Positions 17,346 to 25,547 of a stretch of DNA of 64,000 nt are shown piece after piece (the stretch's first letter is position 1; each line of letters opens with the position of its first letter). A program made the position numbers and the translations under genes. Where the stretch lies: positions 437,905-501,904 of the forward strand of contig NZ_SNYO01000004.1 of NCBI RefSeq assembly GCF_004363095.1, given 5' to 3'. This DNA is from Actinomycetospora succinea (lineage in GTDB: Bacteria > Actinomycetota > Actinomycetes > Mycobacteriales > Pseudonocardiaceae). The notes under the pieces were generated by a model that worked only from the letters and a program-made list of their open reading frames with translations, did not search any database and had not been told where the DNA came from.

Positions 17346-19601
17346 ATGACCGCGCCGATGGAGCTGACCGACGCCGACTACGCCCGCGCCGAGGCGATGC
17401 TGGGCCCGTACCGCGCGCGCCGCGTGCCCGGCGCCGCCGTGACCCCGCAGTGGTTCGCGGACGGCACGCGCTTCTGGTACCGGATCGGCTCGCGCTTCCT
17501 CGTCGTCGACCCCGGAGAGGGCACGCGCCGCGACGCGTTCGACCACGACCGGCTCGCCGCCGCGCTGTCGGTGGCGGCCGGGACGGCCGTGGCCGCCGAC
17601 GACCTCCCGTTCACCGCGATCGACCCCGAGGTCCCCGGGTCCGAGCCGGACGTCGTCCGGTTCTCTGCGCTCGACGCGACCTGGGAGTGGTCGGACCGCG
17701 CCGGGACCTGTGTCCGCGTCGACGAGCCCCAGCCCGGGATCTCCGAGGTCCCCTCGCCGGACCGGGCGTGGATCGCGTTCCGCCGCGACGGCGACATCTG
17801 GGTCCGCTCGCGCGACGGCGAGCAGGAGTTCGCGCTGACCGACGACGCCGCGCCGCACCACGGCTACGGCTTCCTCCCGGAGCCGCTGAACTCCGGGATG
17901 ATGATGCGCGCGCTCGGCGTGGACCCGCTGATCGTGCACTGGTCGCCGGACTCCACCCGGCTGCTCGTGCCGAAGATCGATCAGCGCGACCTGCCCGAGC
18001 AGGTGCTCGTCGAGTCCGCGCCCGCCGGCGGCGGCCGCCCGGTGGCGCACCACATCCGCTACCCGATGCCCGGCGACGAGGCCCAGTCGACGCTGACCTG
18101 GGTCGTGCTGGACGTGGCCGCCCGCAGCGTCGTCACCCAGCAGGACGACCCCGAGCCCCTCCTGCACCCCGGCGCCCTCATGACCGCCTGGTGGTTCGGC
18201 GAGAAGGGCGACGCAGTCCACCTGGTGCACCGCTCGCGCGACGTCCGCACCCTCGAGCTGCGTCGCCTCGACCCGTCCACCGGCGAGATCACGACGCTGA
18301 TCAGCGAGACGGGGGAGACCCGCGTCGACCCGACCCCGGAGCTCGGCGAGACGCCGATGGTGCACGTCCTCGAGACCGGCGAGGTGCTCTGGTGGTCGCA
18401 GCGCGACGGCTGGGGCCACCTCTACCTGTACTCGCCGGACGGGGTCGCCGAGCAGGTCACGCGCGGCCAGTGGCTGGTCCGCCGGGTCCTCTGGGTCGAC
18501 GAGGAGCGCCGGCAGGTCTGGTTCCTCGCGAACGGGCTCGTCGACGACGACCCGTACGTGCGCCAGATCTGCCGGGTCGGCCTCGACGGCAGCGGGTTCA
18601 CGCGCCTCACCGACGACGCGCTCGACCACGACGCGGTCAGCCCGCCCGAGGGCGGCTACCTCGTCGACCGCGCCTCCGACGTCGCCACGCCGCCGCAGTC
18701 GGTGGTGCGCGGTGGCGACGGCCAGGTCGTCGTGGAGCTCGAGGCGCCCGACACGGGCGCGCTGGAGGCGCTGGGGTGGGCGCCGCCCGAGCGCTTCCGC
18801 ACCACGGCCGCCGACGGGCGGACGCCGATCTACGGGCTGCTCTGGAAGCCGCACGGGTTCGACCCCGCCCGCCGCTACCCGGTGATCGACTGCATCTACC
18901 CCGGCCCGCAGATCCACCGCTCCTCGCCGGCGTTCGACACCGTCATCCCCGGCGAGGCCGAGGCGTTCGCCGCGCTCGGTTTCGCCGTCGTCACCGTCGA
19001 CGGCCGCGGGACGCCGGGGCGCAGCAAGGCCTTCCACGACGCGTCGTGGGGCGCGCTCGACGACGCCGGGGCGCTGGTCGACCACGTCGCGGCGATCCGG
19101 GAGCTGGGCCTGCGCCACCCGTGGCTCGACACCGAGCGGGTCGGGATCACCGGGCACTCCGGGGGCGGGTTCGCCACCGGGCGGGCGATGGTCGCGCACC
19201 CGGAGACCTACAAGGTCGGAGTCGCGTCGGCCGGCAACCACGACATCGGCTGGTACGTCCCGATGTGGATCGAGTGGTACCACGGCACGGTCGACGACGA
19301 GGCCCGCAGAGCTCTGTCGACGCCGGCGCTGGCGGCGAACCTGCAGGGCAAGCTGCTCCTCATCCAGGGCGAGCTCGACGACAACGTGCTCCCGTTCCAC
19401 GCGCTGCGCCTGGTCGACGCGCTGATCGAGGCGGACAAGGACGTCGACCTGCTGATCATCCCCGGCGTCGAGCACGCGCTGCTGGGGCGGCGGCACTACG
19501 CGACGCGCCGGACCTGGGACTACTTCGTGCGCCACCTGCACGGCAGCGAGCCGCCGTCGCACCGGCTCGCGCCGTTCCCGCCGCCGAGCCTGGGCGGCTA
19601 G
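17346..19601 (+). CDS. S9 family prolyl oligopeptidase/dipeptidyl peptidase IV-like
   Basis: 751 residues. An N-terminal DPP IV-type beta-propeller (about 50-480) with repeated W..D/SPD...I.F blades precedes an alpha/beta-hydrolase domain (about 510-745). The triad is Ser in GITGHSGGGFATGRA (about residue 606), Asp in IQGELDDNVLP and His in IPGVEHALLG. No signal peptide is seen, so it is probably cytoplasmic. ATG 17346 is the first start in the homologous region. It diverges from the GPP34 gene and ends with a 4-base overlap with NAD kinase on the other strand. Confidence 0.9.
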   Translation: MTAPMELTDADYARAEAMLGPYRARRVPGAAVTPQWFADGTRFWYRIGSRFLVVDPGEGTRRDAFDHDRLAAALSVAAGTAVAADDLPFTAIDPEVPGSEPDVVRFSALDATWEWSDRAGTCVRVDEPQPGISEVPSPDRAWIAFRRDGDIWVRSRDGEQEFALTDDAAPHHGYGFLPEPLNSGMMMRALGVDPLIVHWSPDSTRLLVPKIDQRDLPEQVLVESAPAGGGRPVAHHIRYPMPGDEAQSTLTWVVLDVAARSVVTQQDDPEPLLHPGALMTAWWFGEKGDAVHLVHRSRDVRTLELRRLDPSTGEITTLISETGETRVDPTPELGETPMVHVLETGEVLWWSQRDGWGHLYLYSPDGVAEQVTRGQWLVRRVLWVDEERRQVWFLANGLVDDDPYVRQICRVGLDGSGFTRLTDDALDHDAVSPPEGGYLVDRASDVATPPQSVVRGGDGQVVVELEAPDTGALEALGWAPPERFRTTAADGRTPIYGLLWKPHGFDPARRYPVIDCIYPGPQIHRSSPAFDTVIPGEAEAFAALGFAVVTVDGRGTPGRSKAFHDASWGALDDAGALVDHVAAIRELGLRHPWLDTERVGITGHSGGGFATGRAMVAHPETYKVGVASAGNHDIGWYVPMWIEWYHGTVDDEARRALSTPALAANLQGKLLLIQGELDDNVLPFHALRLVDALIEADKDVDLLIIPGVEHALLGRRHYATRRTWDYFVRHLHGSEPPSHRLAPFPPPSLGG

Positions 19602-20530
19602 AACACCTTGCGCCCGCGCAGGTGCGCCAGGTCCTCGCGGACGTCGGAGGGCAGCAGCTCGGCGAGCTGCTCGCGGCGCAGCGGGAGGTCGAGCAGGCTG
19701 AGCTTGATGCGGCTGCGCTGGGCGTGGCGGTCCGGGTCGATGCGCACGACCTGGGCCGCCTCCGGGCGCAGCCGCGCCGTCGCGACCGCCCCCGGCGGGA
19801 ACGGGGTCGTCGCGACGCCGTCGACCCGCACCAGCGCCTGGTCCTGCGCGCGGGCCTGGCGCAGCCGGACGGTGTCGCCCGCCGGCAGGACGATCGAGTG
19901 GCTGACGCCGGACATCGGCGCCACCGGGGTGAGCGCCAGGACGTCGGCCGCGGGGGAGATCACCGGCCCGCCGGCGGCGTAGTTGTAGGCGGTCGAGCCG
20001 GTCGGGGTCGCGAGCACCAGGGCGTCGCAGCGGTAGTAGCCGAACTGCGTGCCCTCGACCTCGAGGTCCAGCTCGACCGAGCCGCCGGGCACGTCGGCGC
20101 CGACCACCACGTCGTTGAACGCCGTCACCGTGCCGGCGTCGTGCTCGAACTCGATGGCGGCGTGGGGCTCGACGACGAAGCGGTGCTCGGCGAGCCGGTC
20201 CAGGGCGCCCTCGAGGTCGGGCGGGCTGACCTCCACGAGGAAGCCGACGTTGCCGTGGTTGACGCCGAGCACCGGCACCGGGCGCCCGATCGTCAAGCGC
20301 ATCGCGCCGAGCATCGTGCCGTCGCCCCCCAGGCTCACGACGGCGTCGACGCGGGCCAGGAAGTCGGGTTCGGCGAGCACCGTGACGCCGGCGGGCACCC
20401 GCGCGGCCTCGGCCTCGCGGGCGACGACCTCGACGCCGTGCCCCGCGGCCCAGTCGCGCAGCGTCGTGAGCGAGGCGTCGACGTCCTTCGTGGGGTGGAC
20501 GACGACACCGACACACGCGACCTCTCCCAT
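19598..20530 (-). CDS. nadK: NAD(+) kinase
   Basis: 310 residues, the normal family length; phosphorylates NAD to NADP with ATP or polyphosphate. The GGDGT motif is at about residues 69-73 (SLGGDGTMLGA), followed by GVNHGNVGFL, the TAFNDVVV Asn/Asp pair that contacts NAD, and TPTGSTAYNYAAGGP. ATG 20530 begins 15 bases after the MarR gene stop on the same strand, so the two could be co-transcribed. Whether this is the main NAD kinase or a paralogue cannot be told from the window. Confidence 0.92.
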   Translation of the reverse strand: MGEVACVGVVVHPTKDVDASLTTLRDWAAGHGVEVVAREAEAARVPAGVTVLAEPDFLARVDAVVSLGGDGTMLGAMRLTIGRPVPVLGVNHGNVGFLVEVSPPDLEGALDRLAEHRFVVEPHAAIEFEHDAGTVTAFNDVVVGADVPGGSVELDLEVEGTQFGYYRCDALVLATPTGSTAYNYAAGGPVISPAADVLALTPVAPMSGVSHSIVLPAGDTVRLRQARAQDQALVRVDGVATTPFPPGAVATARLRPEAAQVVRIDPDRHAQRSRIKLSLLDLPLRREQLAELLPSDVREDLAHLRGRKVF

Positions 20531-20545
20531 GCCGTCGATCGTGCC

Positions 20546-21022
20546 CTACTCCTGGGGCGGGACCGTCGCGCCGAGCCTGCCGATCGCCGCGAGGTCCGCC
20601 CGGAGCGCGCGTGATCGCTCGGGCCCGACCAGGGCGACGATCTCCGCCTCGATCTCGGGCACGAGCCGCTGGGCGATGCCGACCACCTCGCGGCCGGCGG
20701 GCGTGAGCAGCACGCGCTTGGCGCGCCGGTCGTCGGGGTCCGGTTCGCGGGTGACGTAGCCGTGGACCTCGAGGTGGCGCACCAGCTCGGCCATGCCCTG
20801 CTTGGTCATCTGGGCGCGCTCGGCGAGCGTGCTCACGGTGGTGCCGGTGTCGTCGAGGAACTCGAACACCGCGCTGTGCGCCGGCCGCACCGCCCCGTGC
20901 CCCTCCTCGGCGAGCCGGACGAGGACCCGGTTGTTGAGGACCGTGAACCCGTCGCGCATGAGCACGGCGAGGTTGACGGGGCGGTCGCGCCCGTCGGTCA
21001 CGGGACGCGGTGGCCTTGACAT
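20546..21022 (-). CDS. MarR family transcriptional regulator
   Basis: 158 residues with a winged helix. The recognition region is VSTLAERAQMTKQGMAELVRHLEVHGYVTREPDPDDRRAKRVLLT, the classical MarR wing. ATG 21022 follows an AGGAGG site and is preferred over the longer frame upstream. It diverges from a cupin gene, and two 15-bp GACAxG..CxTGTC sites lie between and across the starts. Autoregulation and control of the cupin gene are therefore likely; the ligand is unknown. Confidence 0.87.
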   Translation of the reverse strand: MSRPPRPVTDGRDRPVNLAVLMRDGFTVLNNRVLVRLAEEGHGAVRPAHSAVFEFLDDTGTTVSTLAERAQMTKQGMAELVRHLEVHGYVTREPDPDDRRAKRVLLTPAGREVVGIAQRLVPEIEAEIVALVGPERSRALRADLAAIGRLGATVPPQE

Positions 21023-21068
21023 TCGACAAGCCTCCTGTCTAACTCGGTACATGGACAAGCTACCTGTC
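21016..21068 (+). promoter_or_regulatory. cupin promoter with two MarR-type operator copies
   Basis: A perfect TTGACA minus-35 (21016-21021) is followed by a CTAACT-like minus-10 at about 21039-21044 and ATG 21051, giving an almost leaderless transcript. Two imperfect palindromes repeat at 29-bp spacing: GACAAGCCTCCTGTC (21025-21039) and GACAAGCTACCTGTC (21054-21068). One fills the promoter spacer and the other covers the first codons of the cupin gene. The minus-35 also overlaps the marR start codon. Confidence 0.65.
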
Positions 21069-21521
21069 GACATTGCCACCTGCGAGTGCCTGCGTCTGGG
21101 CACCGACGAAATCGTCGTCCTCATGGGCGCCGAGCAGAGCGGCGGCGCGCTGCTCGCCGTGCAGCTCCGGATGCCGCCGGGAGGTGGACCGCCCGTGATG
21201 CACCGGCACGCGCCGAGCGAGATCTACTCGGTGATCTCGGGGGAACTCGTGTTCTACGTGGGCGACGATCCGGTCGAGCGCGTCGTGGCCGGGCCCGGGG
21301 ACGTCGTCCCGCTCGCCGGGTGGACGCCCCACACCATCCGCAACGAGTCCGACGTCGACGCCGTCGCATTCGGCGTCCACGCCCCGGCCGGGCCGATGGA
21401 GGCCTTCACCCGCGAGGCGCACGCGCTCGCCGCCGGGGGCGAGCCGCGGATGGAGGACGTCCTCGCGATCGCCGTGAAGCACGGCATCGAGATGCTCGGT
21501 CCGGTGCCCACGACGGTGTGA
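21051..21521 (+). CDS. cupin domain protein
   Basis: 156 residues with one cupin barrel. Motif 1 is seen as G..PPVMHRHAPSEIYSVISGE and motif 2 as PGDVVPLAGWTPHTIRN, giving the usual two-His/Glu plus His metal site. A helical C-terminus follows. It could be a small dioxygenase, isomerase or ligand-binding protein. The first codons lie inside an operator-like repeat, and the divergent MarR gene is its probable regulator. Confidence 0.8.
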   Translation: MDKLPVDIATCECLRLGTDEIVVLMGAEQSGGALLAVQLRMPPGGGPPVMHRHAPSEIYSVISGELVFYVGDDPVERVVAGPGDVVPLAGWTPHTIRNESDVDAVAFGVHAPAGPMEAFTREAHALAAGGEPRMEDVLAIAVKHGIEMLGPVPTTV

Positions 21522-21571
21522 GGGGTCGGGCGGGTTCACCTGCCGTTCGCCCGGGTGCGCCATCGTCAGGT

Positions 21572-21787
21572 ATGACCGACGAGCCCTTCCACGTCCCCGG
21601 CCACGTGCACCCCGACGAGATCGCCGCCGCCGACCCGGGCCTGGGCGCGCCCGGCGAGGCTCCCGGCTTCGGGGAGCACCACGAGCCCGACGTCTTCCCG
21701 GACGCCGACCCCGAGGGCGACACCCTCGACGACGAGCTGCGCGGGCGCCCGGCGCCGCCGTTCCGCACGCCGCACCCCGAGCACTGA
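21572..21787 (+). CDS. small acidic hypothetical protein
   Basis: 71 residues, very acidic and rich in Pro, His and Asp (FHVPGHVHPDE.., EHHEPDVFPDADPEGD). No transmembrane segment or known domain. CATCGT lies 5 bases before ATG 21572, possibly a leaderless start. It ends directly against the HxlR gene on the other strand. Coding is supported by codon bias only. Confidence 0.5.
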   Translation: MTDEPFHVPGHVHPDEIAAADPGLGAPGEAPGFGEHHEPDVFPDADPEGDTLDDELRGRPAPPFRTPHPEH

Positions 21788-22198
21788 TCACGCGCCGGCG
21801 GCCGCCCGGTGGTCCCGGATCGCCGGCATGTGCTCCTCGGCCCACTCCCGCAGTGCGGCGAGCGGTTCCTCGAGGGAGAGGCCGAGCTCGGTGAGCCGGT
21901 AGTGCACGCGCGGCGGCACCGTGTCCTCCACGCGGCGTGCGGCGAGGCCGTCGAGGACGAGGCTCTGCAGCGTCGCGGACAGCATCTTCTGGGACACCCC
22001 CGGCGTCCGCCGGCGCAGCTCGGTGAAGCGCAGCTCGCCGTCGCGGGCGAGCACCTTGACGACCATCGACGTCCACTTCGTGCCGAGGCGGTCGAGCAGC
22101 AGGCGGGTCGGGCAGTCGGGGGAGAAGAGGTCACCGCGCGCCCCGGTGGTCACCCCCACGTCACCACCGGCGCTGCGGGTGCCGTCTTCCGTCTCCAT
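21788..22198 (-). CDS. HxlR family transcriptional regulator
   Basis: 136 residues with the HxlR winged helix: CPTRLLLDRLGTKWTSMVVKVLARDGELRFTELRRRTPGVSQKMLSATLQSL and the wing RVEDTVPPRVHYRLTELG. The single Cys in the DCPTR segment corresponds to the redox- or electrophile-sensing position in several HxlR proteins. It diverges from an alpha/beta hydrolase gene across 56 bases containing a GGTGA-N5-TCACC dyad, which suggests that it controls that gene and itself. Confidence 0.86.
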   Translation of the reverse strand: METEDGTRSAGGDVGVTTGARGDLFSPDCPTRLLLDRLGTKWTSMVVKVLARDGELRFTELRRRTPGVSQKMLSATLQSLVLDGLAARRVEDTVPPRVHYRLTELGLSLEEPLAALREWAEEHMPAIRDHRAAAGA

Positions 22199-22212
22199 GG
22201 TCGGAGAGCTTA

Positions 22213-22227
22213 GGTGAGCTGGTCACC
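22213..22227 (+). promoter_or_regulatory. dyad between HxlR and hydrolase genes
   Basis: GGTGA-N5-TCACC is a perfect 5-bp inverted repeat midway between divergent starts at 22198 and 22255, a candidate HxlR operator. Confidence 0.45.
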
Positions 22228-22254
22228 GATGGATACCGGCGTGGAGGTGCAGGG

Positions 22255-23055
22255 ATGGCGACGGTCGCGGTCAACGGCGTCGAGCTCGCGGTCCGGACGG
22301 CGGGCAGCGGGCCGACCCTCGTCCTCGTGCACGGGTTCCCGCACACGGGCGCGATCTGGTCCGACGTCGCCGCGGCGATGAGCGTCGACCACCGCGTCGT
22401 CGTGCCCGACCTGCGCGGCTTCGGCGCCAGCACCCGCACCGCCGACGGGCTCGACGCCGACACCGTGTCCCGCGACCTGGAGGAGCTGATCGGGGCCGGC
22501 CCCGCGACCCTCGTCGCGATCGATGCCGGCGTGCCGCCGGCGTTCCTGCTCGGGCTGCGCCGCCCGGACCTCCTGACCCGACTGGTCCTCGTCGAGGCGA
22601 CGCTGGGGTCCCTGCCGGGCGCCGAGGAGTTCGTCGCCGGCGGGGCACCGTGGTGGTTCGGCTTCCACCGCGTGCCGGGGCTGGCCGAGCGGGTGCTGCG
22701 CGGGAACGAGGCCGAGTACGTCGGCTGGTTCTACGACCAGGGCACCCGTGGTCGCGGGGTCCGGCCCGAGCTGCGTGCGGAGCTCGGGGAGGCGTTCGCG
22801 CAGCGCGGCGCGCTCGCCTGCGCCCTCGCGTACTACCGCGCGCTGCCGACCTCGGACCGGCAGATCCACGACGCCGTCGCCCGCGGACGCCTCACCGTCC
22901 CGACCACCGCCGTCGGCGCCGCGCCGGTCGGCCGGGCGCTCGAGAAGCAGCTCAGCGGTGTCGCCGACGACCTGACCGGCCACGTCATCGAGGAATGCGG
23001 GCACATCGTTCCCGTCGACCGTCCCGACGAGCTGGTCAGGCTGCTGCGGGAGTGA
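22255..23055 (+). CDS. alpha/beta hydrolase, epoxide hydrolase-like
   Basis: 266 residues. The oxyanion segment LVLVHGFPHTGAIW (about residues 22-35) and DLRGFGASTR are typical of epoxide hydrolases and haloacetate dehalogenases. The nucleophile elbow reads LVAIDAGVPPAF, so the nucleophile is an aspartate, as in those enzymes rather than in serine esterases. The C-terminal histidine lies in ECGHIVPVDRPDEL. ATG 22255 has a GGAGG site. It is divergent from and probably controlled by the HxlR protein. Confidence 0.83.
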   Translation: MATVAVNGVELAVRTAGSGPTLVLVHGFPHTGAIWSDVAAAMSVDHRVVVPDLRGFGASTRTADGLDADTVSRDLEELIGAGPATLVAIDAGVPPAFLLGLRRPDLLTRLVLVEATLGSLPGAEEFVAGGAPWWFGFHRVPGLAERVLRGNEAEYVGWFYDQGTRGRGVRPELRAELGEAFAQRGALACALAYYRALPTSDRQIHDAVARGRLTVPTTAVGAAPVGRALEKQLSGVADDLTGHVIEECGHIVPVDRPDELVRLLRE

Positions 23056-23062
23056 CCTCGGT

Positions 23063-23482
23063 TCAGGGGTGGGCCGCCGCCTCCGCCGCCCGGCCCGAGC
23101 CGTACGGGCTCCAGTCGAACCCCGCGCCCGGCGCGCCCCAGACGACGACGAACTCGGCGGGCTCGGTGCCGTCGTTGCGCACGCCGTGGTCGACGCCCGC
23201 CGGCGCCAGCAGCGCGTCGCCGGCCACCATCTCGATGCGCTCCTCGCCGAGGGTCATCGTCGCCCGGCCCGTGACGAGCAGGTAGAGCTCGTCGAGAGGG
23301 TGGTCGTGCCCGTGGACGTGGTTGCCCTCGGTCGCGCCGGGCGGGAACACCCAGCGGTGCACGGCGACCGGCAGCCGCGTCTGCTCGCGGAAGTACCACT
23401 GCATCCGCACGGGCGCCTCGCCCTCGTGCAGGAGGTACGGGAAGGCGCCCTCGTCGGCGCGCTCGATGCTCGTCTCGCTCAT
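23063..23482 (-). CDS. cupin domain protein
   Basis: 139 residues; a cupin barrel with motif 1 ATEGNHVHGHDHPLDELYLLVTG, rich in potential metal-binding histidines, and motif 2 GDALLAPAGVDHGVRN. CACGCT lies 6 bases before ATG 23482, resembling the leaderless promoters nearby. It diverges from a second, unrelated cupin gene and lies tail to tail with the epoxide hydrolase-like gene. Substrate unknown. Confidence 0.8.
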   Translation of the reverse strand: MSETSIERADEGAFPYLLHEGEAPVRMQWYFREQTRLPVAVHRWVFPPGATEGNHVHGHDHPLDELYLLVTGRATMTLGEERIEMVAGDALLAPAGVDHGVRNDGTEPAEFVVVWGAPGAGFDWSPYGSGRAAEAAAHP

Positions 23483-23577
23483 CGCCCCAGCGTGCGACGT
23501 ACGTAGTTGCCGCCTCTACCCCACGACGTCGGGATCGCCCTGCACTGTCGGGAACCGTACGAGGAAGGGGCCCGGAG

Positions 23578-23931
23578 ATGCAGGCGATCGATCACTCGGC
23601 ACTGCCGGTCGCGCTGGAGGGCGAGGGGGTGGAGGTGCGCGCCGCGGAGACCGGGGAACTGACGGCCGGCTGGTTCACGTTCGCCGCCGGGACCGACCTT
23701 CGCCCGGCCCTCGCGGGCCTCCCCGACGATCTCTGTCAGTGCCCGCACTGGGGCTACATGATCAAGGGCCACCTGCGGATGCACACCCCCGACGGCCCGC
23801 GCGACTACACCGCCGGCCAGGCGTTCTACTGGTCGCCCGGCCACGCCCCCGAGGCCGTCACGGACTGCGAGTACGTCGACTTCTCGCCGTCGGCCGAGCT
23901 GGCGAAGGTGGTCGCGCACATCCAGGGCTGA
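23578..23931 (+). CDS. cupin-like hypothetical protein
   Basis: 117 residues. A beta-rich fold with the PHWGYMIKGHLRMHTPDGPRDYTAGQAFYWSPGHAPEA stretch resembling a cupin: one histidine before the turn and PGH after it. The motifs are degenerate, so metal binding is uncertain. CGGAG precedes ATG 23578. A carboxypeptidase gene follows after about 90 bases. Confidence 0.7.
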   Translation: MQAIDHSALPVALEGEGVEVRAAETGELTAGWFTFAAGTDLRPALAGLPDDLCQCPHWGYMIKGHLRMHTPDGPRDYTAGQAFYWSPGHAPEAVTDCEYVDFSPSAELAKVVAHIQG

Positions 23932-24024
23932 CCGTGGGGCCCGCGTCCGTGGGTCCTTGACCGTGCCGCGACGGCATGCCCTTCGATGTCGGGAGTTGCC
24001 ACCGACCCGACAGAGGAGTGACGC

Positions 24025-25530
24025 ATGAGCGGCGGCGAGGCCACCGAGAAGCCGGCCCCCACCAGCGGCGGAGCGACCCACGAGCCGCCGGAGGGCGCCT
24101 CGACGACCGTCACCTGGAACGGCGTCGAGTACGCGGCGACCGCGCGGTGGCTGGTGCTGCGCAAGGAGGAGAAGCCCACCGCGGAGATCTTCTCCGTCGC
24201 CTACGTCGGGGGCTCCGACCGCGATCGTCCGGTCACCTTCGTCTTCAACGGCGGCCCGGGGGCGTCGTCGGCGTACCTGCACGTCGGCGCCGTCGGTCCG
24301 CAGCGCATCGACGTCCCGGGCGACGGGACGATGCCGGCCCCGCCGCCGCGGCTGGTCGAGAACGAGGACTCGTGGCTGGCGTTCACCGACCTCGTGTTCG
24401 TCGACCCCGTGGGCACCGGGTTCAGCCGGATGATCGAGAAGGAGGGCACCGAGGGCGAGGCGTCGAAGGACGCCGACCCGAACGCCTACTTCGGCACCGA
24501 CCGGGACCTCGCCGCCATGTCCGAGTTCATCGGGCGGTGGCTGTCCGAGAACGGGCGCTGGAGCTCGCCGGTGTTCCTCGCCGGCGAGAGCTACGGCGGC
24601 TACCGCGTCGGGCGCCTGACCCGCGTGCTGCAGGAGAGCTCGGGGATCGGGATCGCCGGGTCGATCCTCATCTCGCCGGCCCTCGAGTTCGCCGGGCTCG
24701 CCGTCGGCGCACTCGGCGGTGGCGACTACGACGTCGTGCCGTGGGTCGACGTGCTGCCGACCATGGTGCTCGCCGCCCACCACCACGGGCGCTCGCGGGC
24801 GTTCGCGCCCGGGACCCCGCTGGCCGAGGTCCGCCGCGCCGCGGAGGAGTTCGCGACCGGGGACTACGCGGTGTTCCTCACCCGCGGCGCGTCGATGGAC
24901 GTCGAGGAGCGCGAGCGCGTGATGGTGCGCCTCGCGGACCTGCTCGGCCTCGCTCTGTCCTTCGTCACCCGCATGGCCGGCCGGGTGCGCGTCGCCCCGT
25001 TCACCCGCGAGCTCCTCCGCGACGAGGGCAAGGTGATCGGCCGCTACGACGCGACCGTGACGACCACCGACCCGTTCCCGGACCGCGACGTGTTCACCGG
25101 CGGCGACCCGACCCTGACCGGCATCGGCCCGGTGTTCACCGCCGGCGTGAACCGCATCCTGCGCTCGGAGATCGGCGTCGACACCGACCGCGAGTACAAG
25201 CTGCTCAACACCGACGTGGTCATGAACTGGAAGAACGACGCCGCGAGCATCTACCTGCAGCCGATCCCGGGCGCGACCGACGACTTCCGCTACGGGATGG
25301 CGCTGAACCCGCACACCCGCGCGTTCATCACCCACGGCCGCCACGACCTGCAGACGCCGTACTTCGCGACCGACCGCCTCTGCAACCTCATGCGCCTCGA
25401 CCCCGGCACCGCCGAGCGCCTCACCGTGCACCACTTCGAGGGCGGCCACATGTTCTACGCCTGGACCGAGAGCCGCCGGGAGTTCACCGCCGCGATCGCC
25501 CGGTTCGTCACGGAGGCGATCTCGCGGTGA
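24025..25530 (+). CDS. S10 family serine carboxypeptidase-like protein
   Basis: 501 residues, matching peptidase family S10. FNGGPGASS (about residues 75-83) forms the oxyanion region. The catalytic Ser lies in LAGESYGGYR (about 189), Asp in THGRHDLQTPYF (about 441) and His in EGGHMFYAW (about 474). Eukaryotic S10 enzymes are secreted, but no signal peptide is visible, so this copy is probably cytoplasmic; the Pro/Gly-rich first 25 residues are likely disordered. The ribosome site GAGGAG precedes ATG 24025. The DUF5996 gene follows directly. Confidence 0.88.
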   Translation: MSGGEATEKPAPTSGGATHEPPEGASTTVTWNGVEYAATARWLVLRKEEKPTAEIFSVAYVGGSDRDRPVTFVFNGGPGASSAYLHVGAVGPQRIDVPGDGTMPAPPPRLVENEDSWLAFTDLVFVDPVGTGFSRMIEKEGTEGEASKDADPNAYFGTDRDLAAMSEFIGRWLSENGRWSSPVFLAGESYGGYRVGRLTRVLQESSGIGIAGSILISPALEFAGLAVGALGGGDYDVVPWVDVLPTMVLAAHHHGRSRAFAPGTPLAEVRRAAEEFATGDYAVFLTRGASMDVEERERVMVRLADLLGLALSFVTRMAGRVRVAPFTRELLRDEGKVIGRYDATVTTTDPFPDRDVFTGGDPTLTGIGPVFTAGVNRILRSEIGVDTDREYKLLNTDVVMNWKNDAASIYLQPIPGATDDFRYGMALNPHTRAFITHGRHDLQTPYFATDRLCNLMRLDPGTAERLTVHHFEGGHMFYAWTESRREFTAAIARFVTEAISR

Positions 25531-25547
25531 CGGGTACTTTCGATCCG

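Noticed and set aside
15534..21029. A single minus-strand open frame of about 1,830 codons
   Set aside because: Only its ends contain real protein (amidohydrolase, N-terminal half of GPP34). The middle is antisense of the S9 peptidase and shadow of NAD kinase, open merely because high GC makes stops rare.
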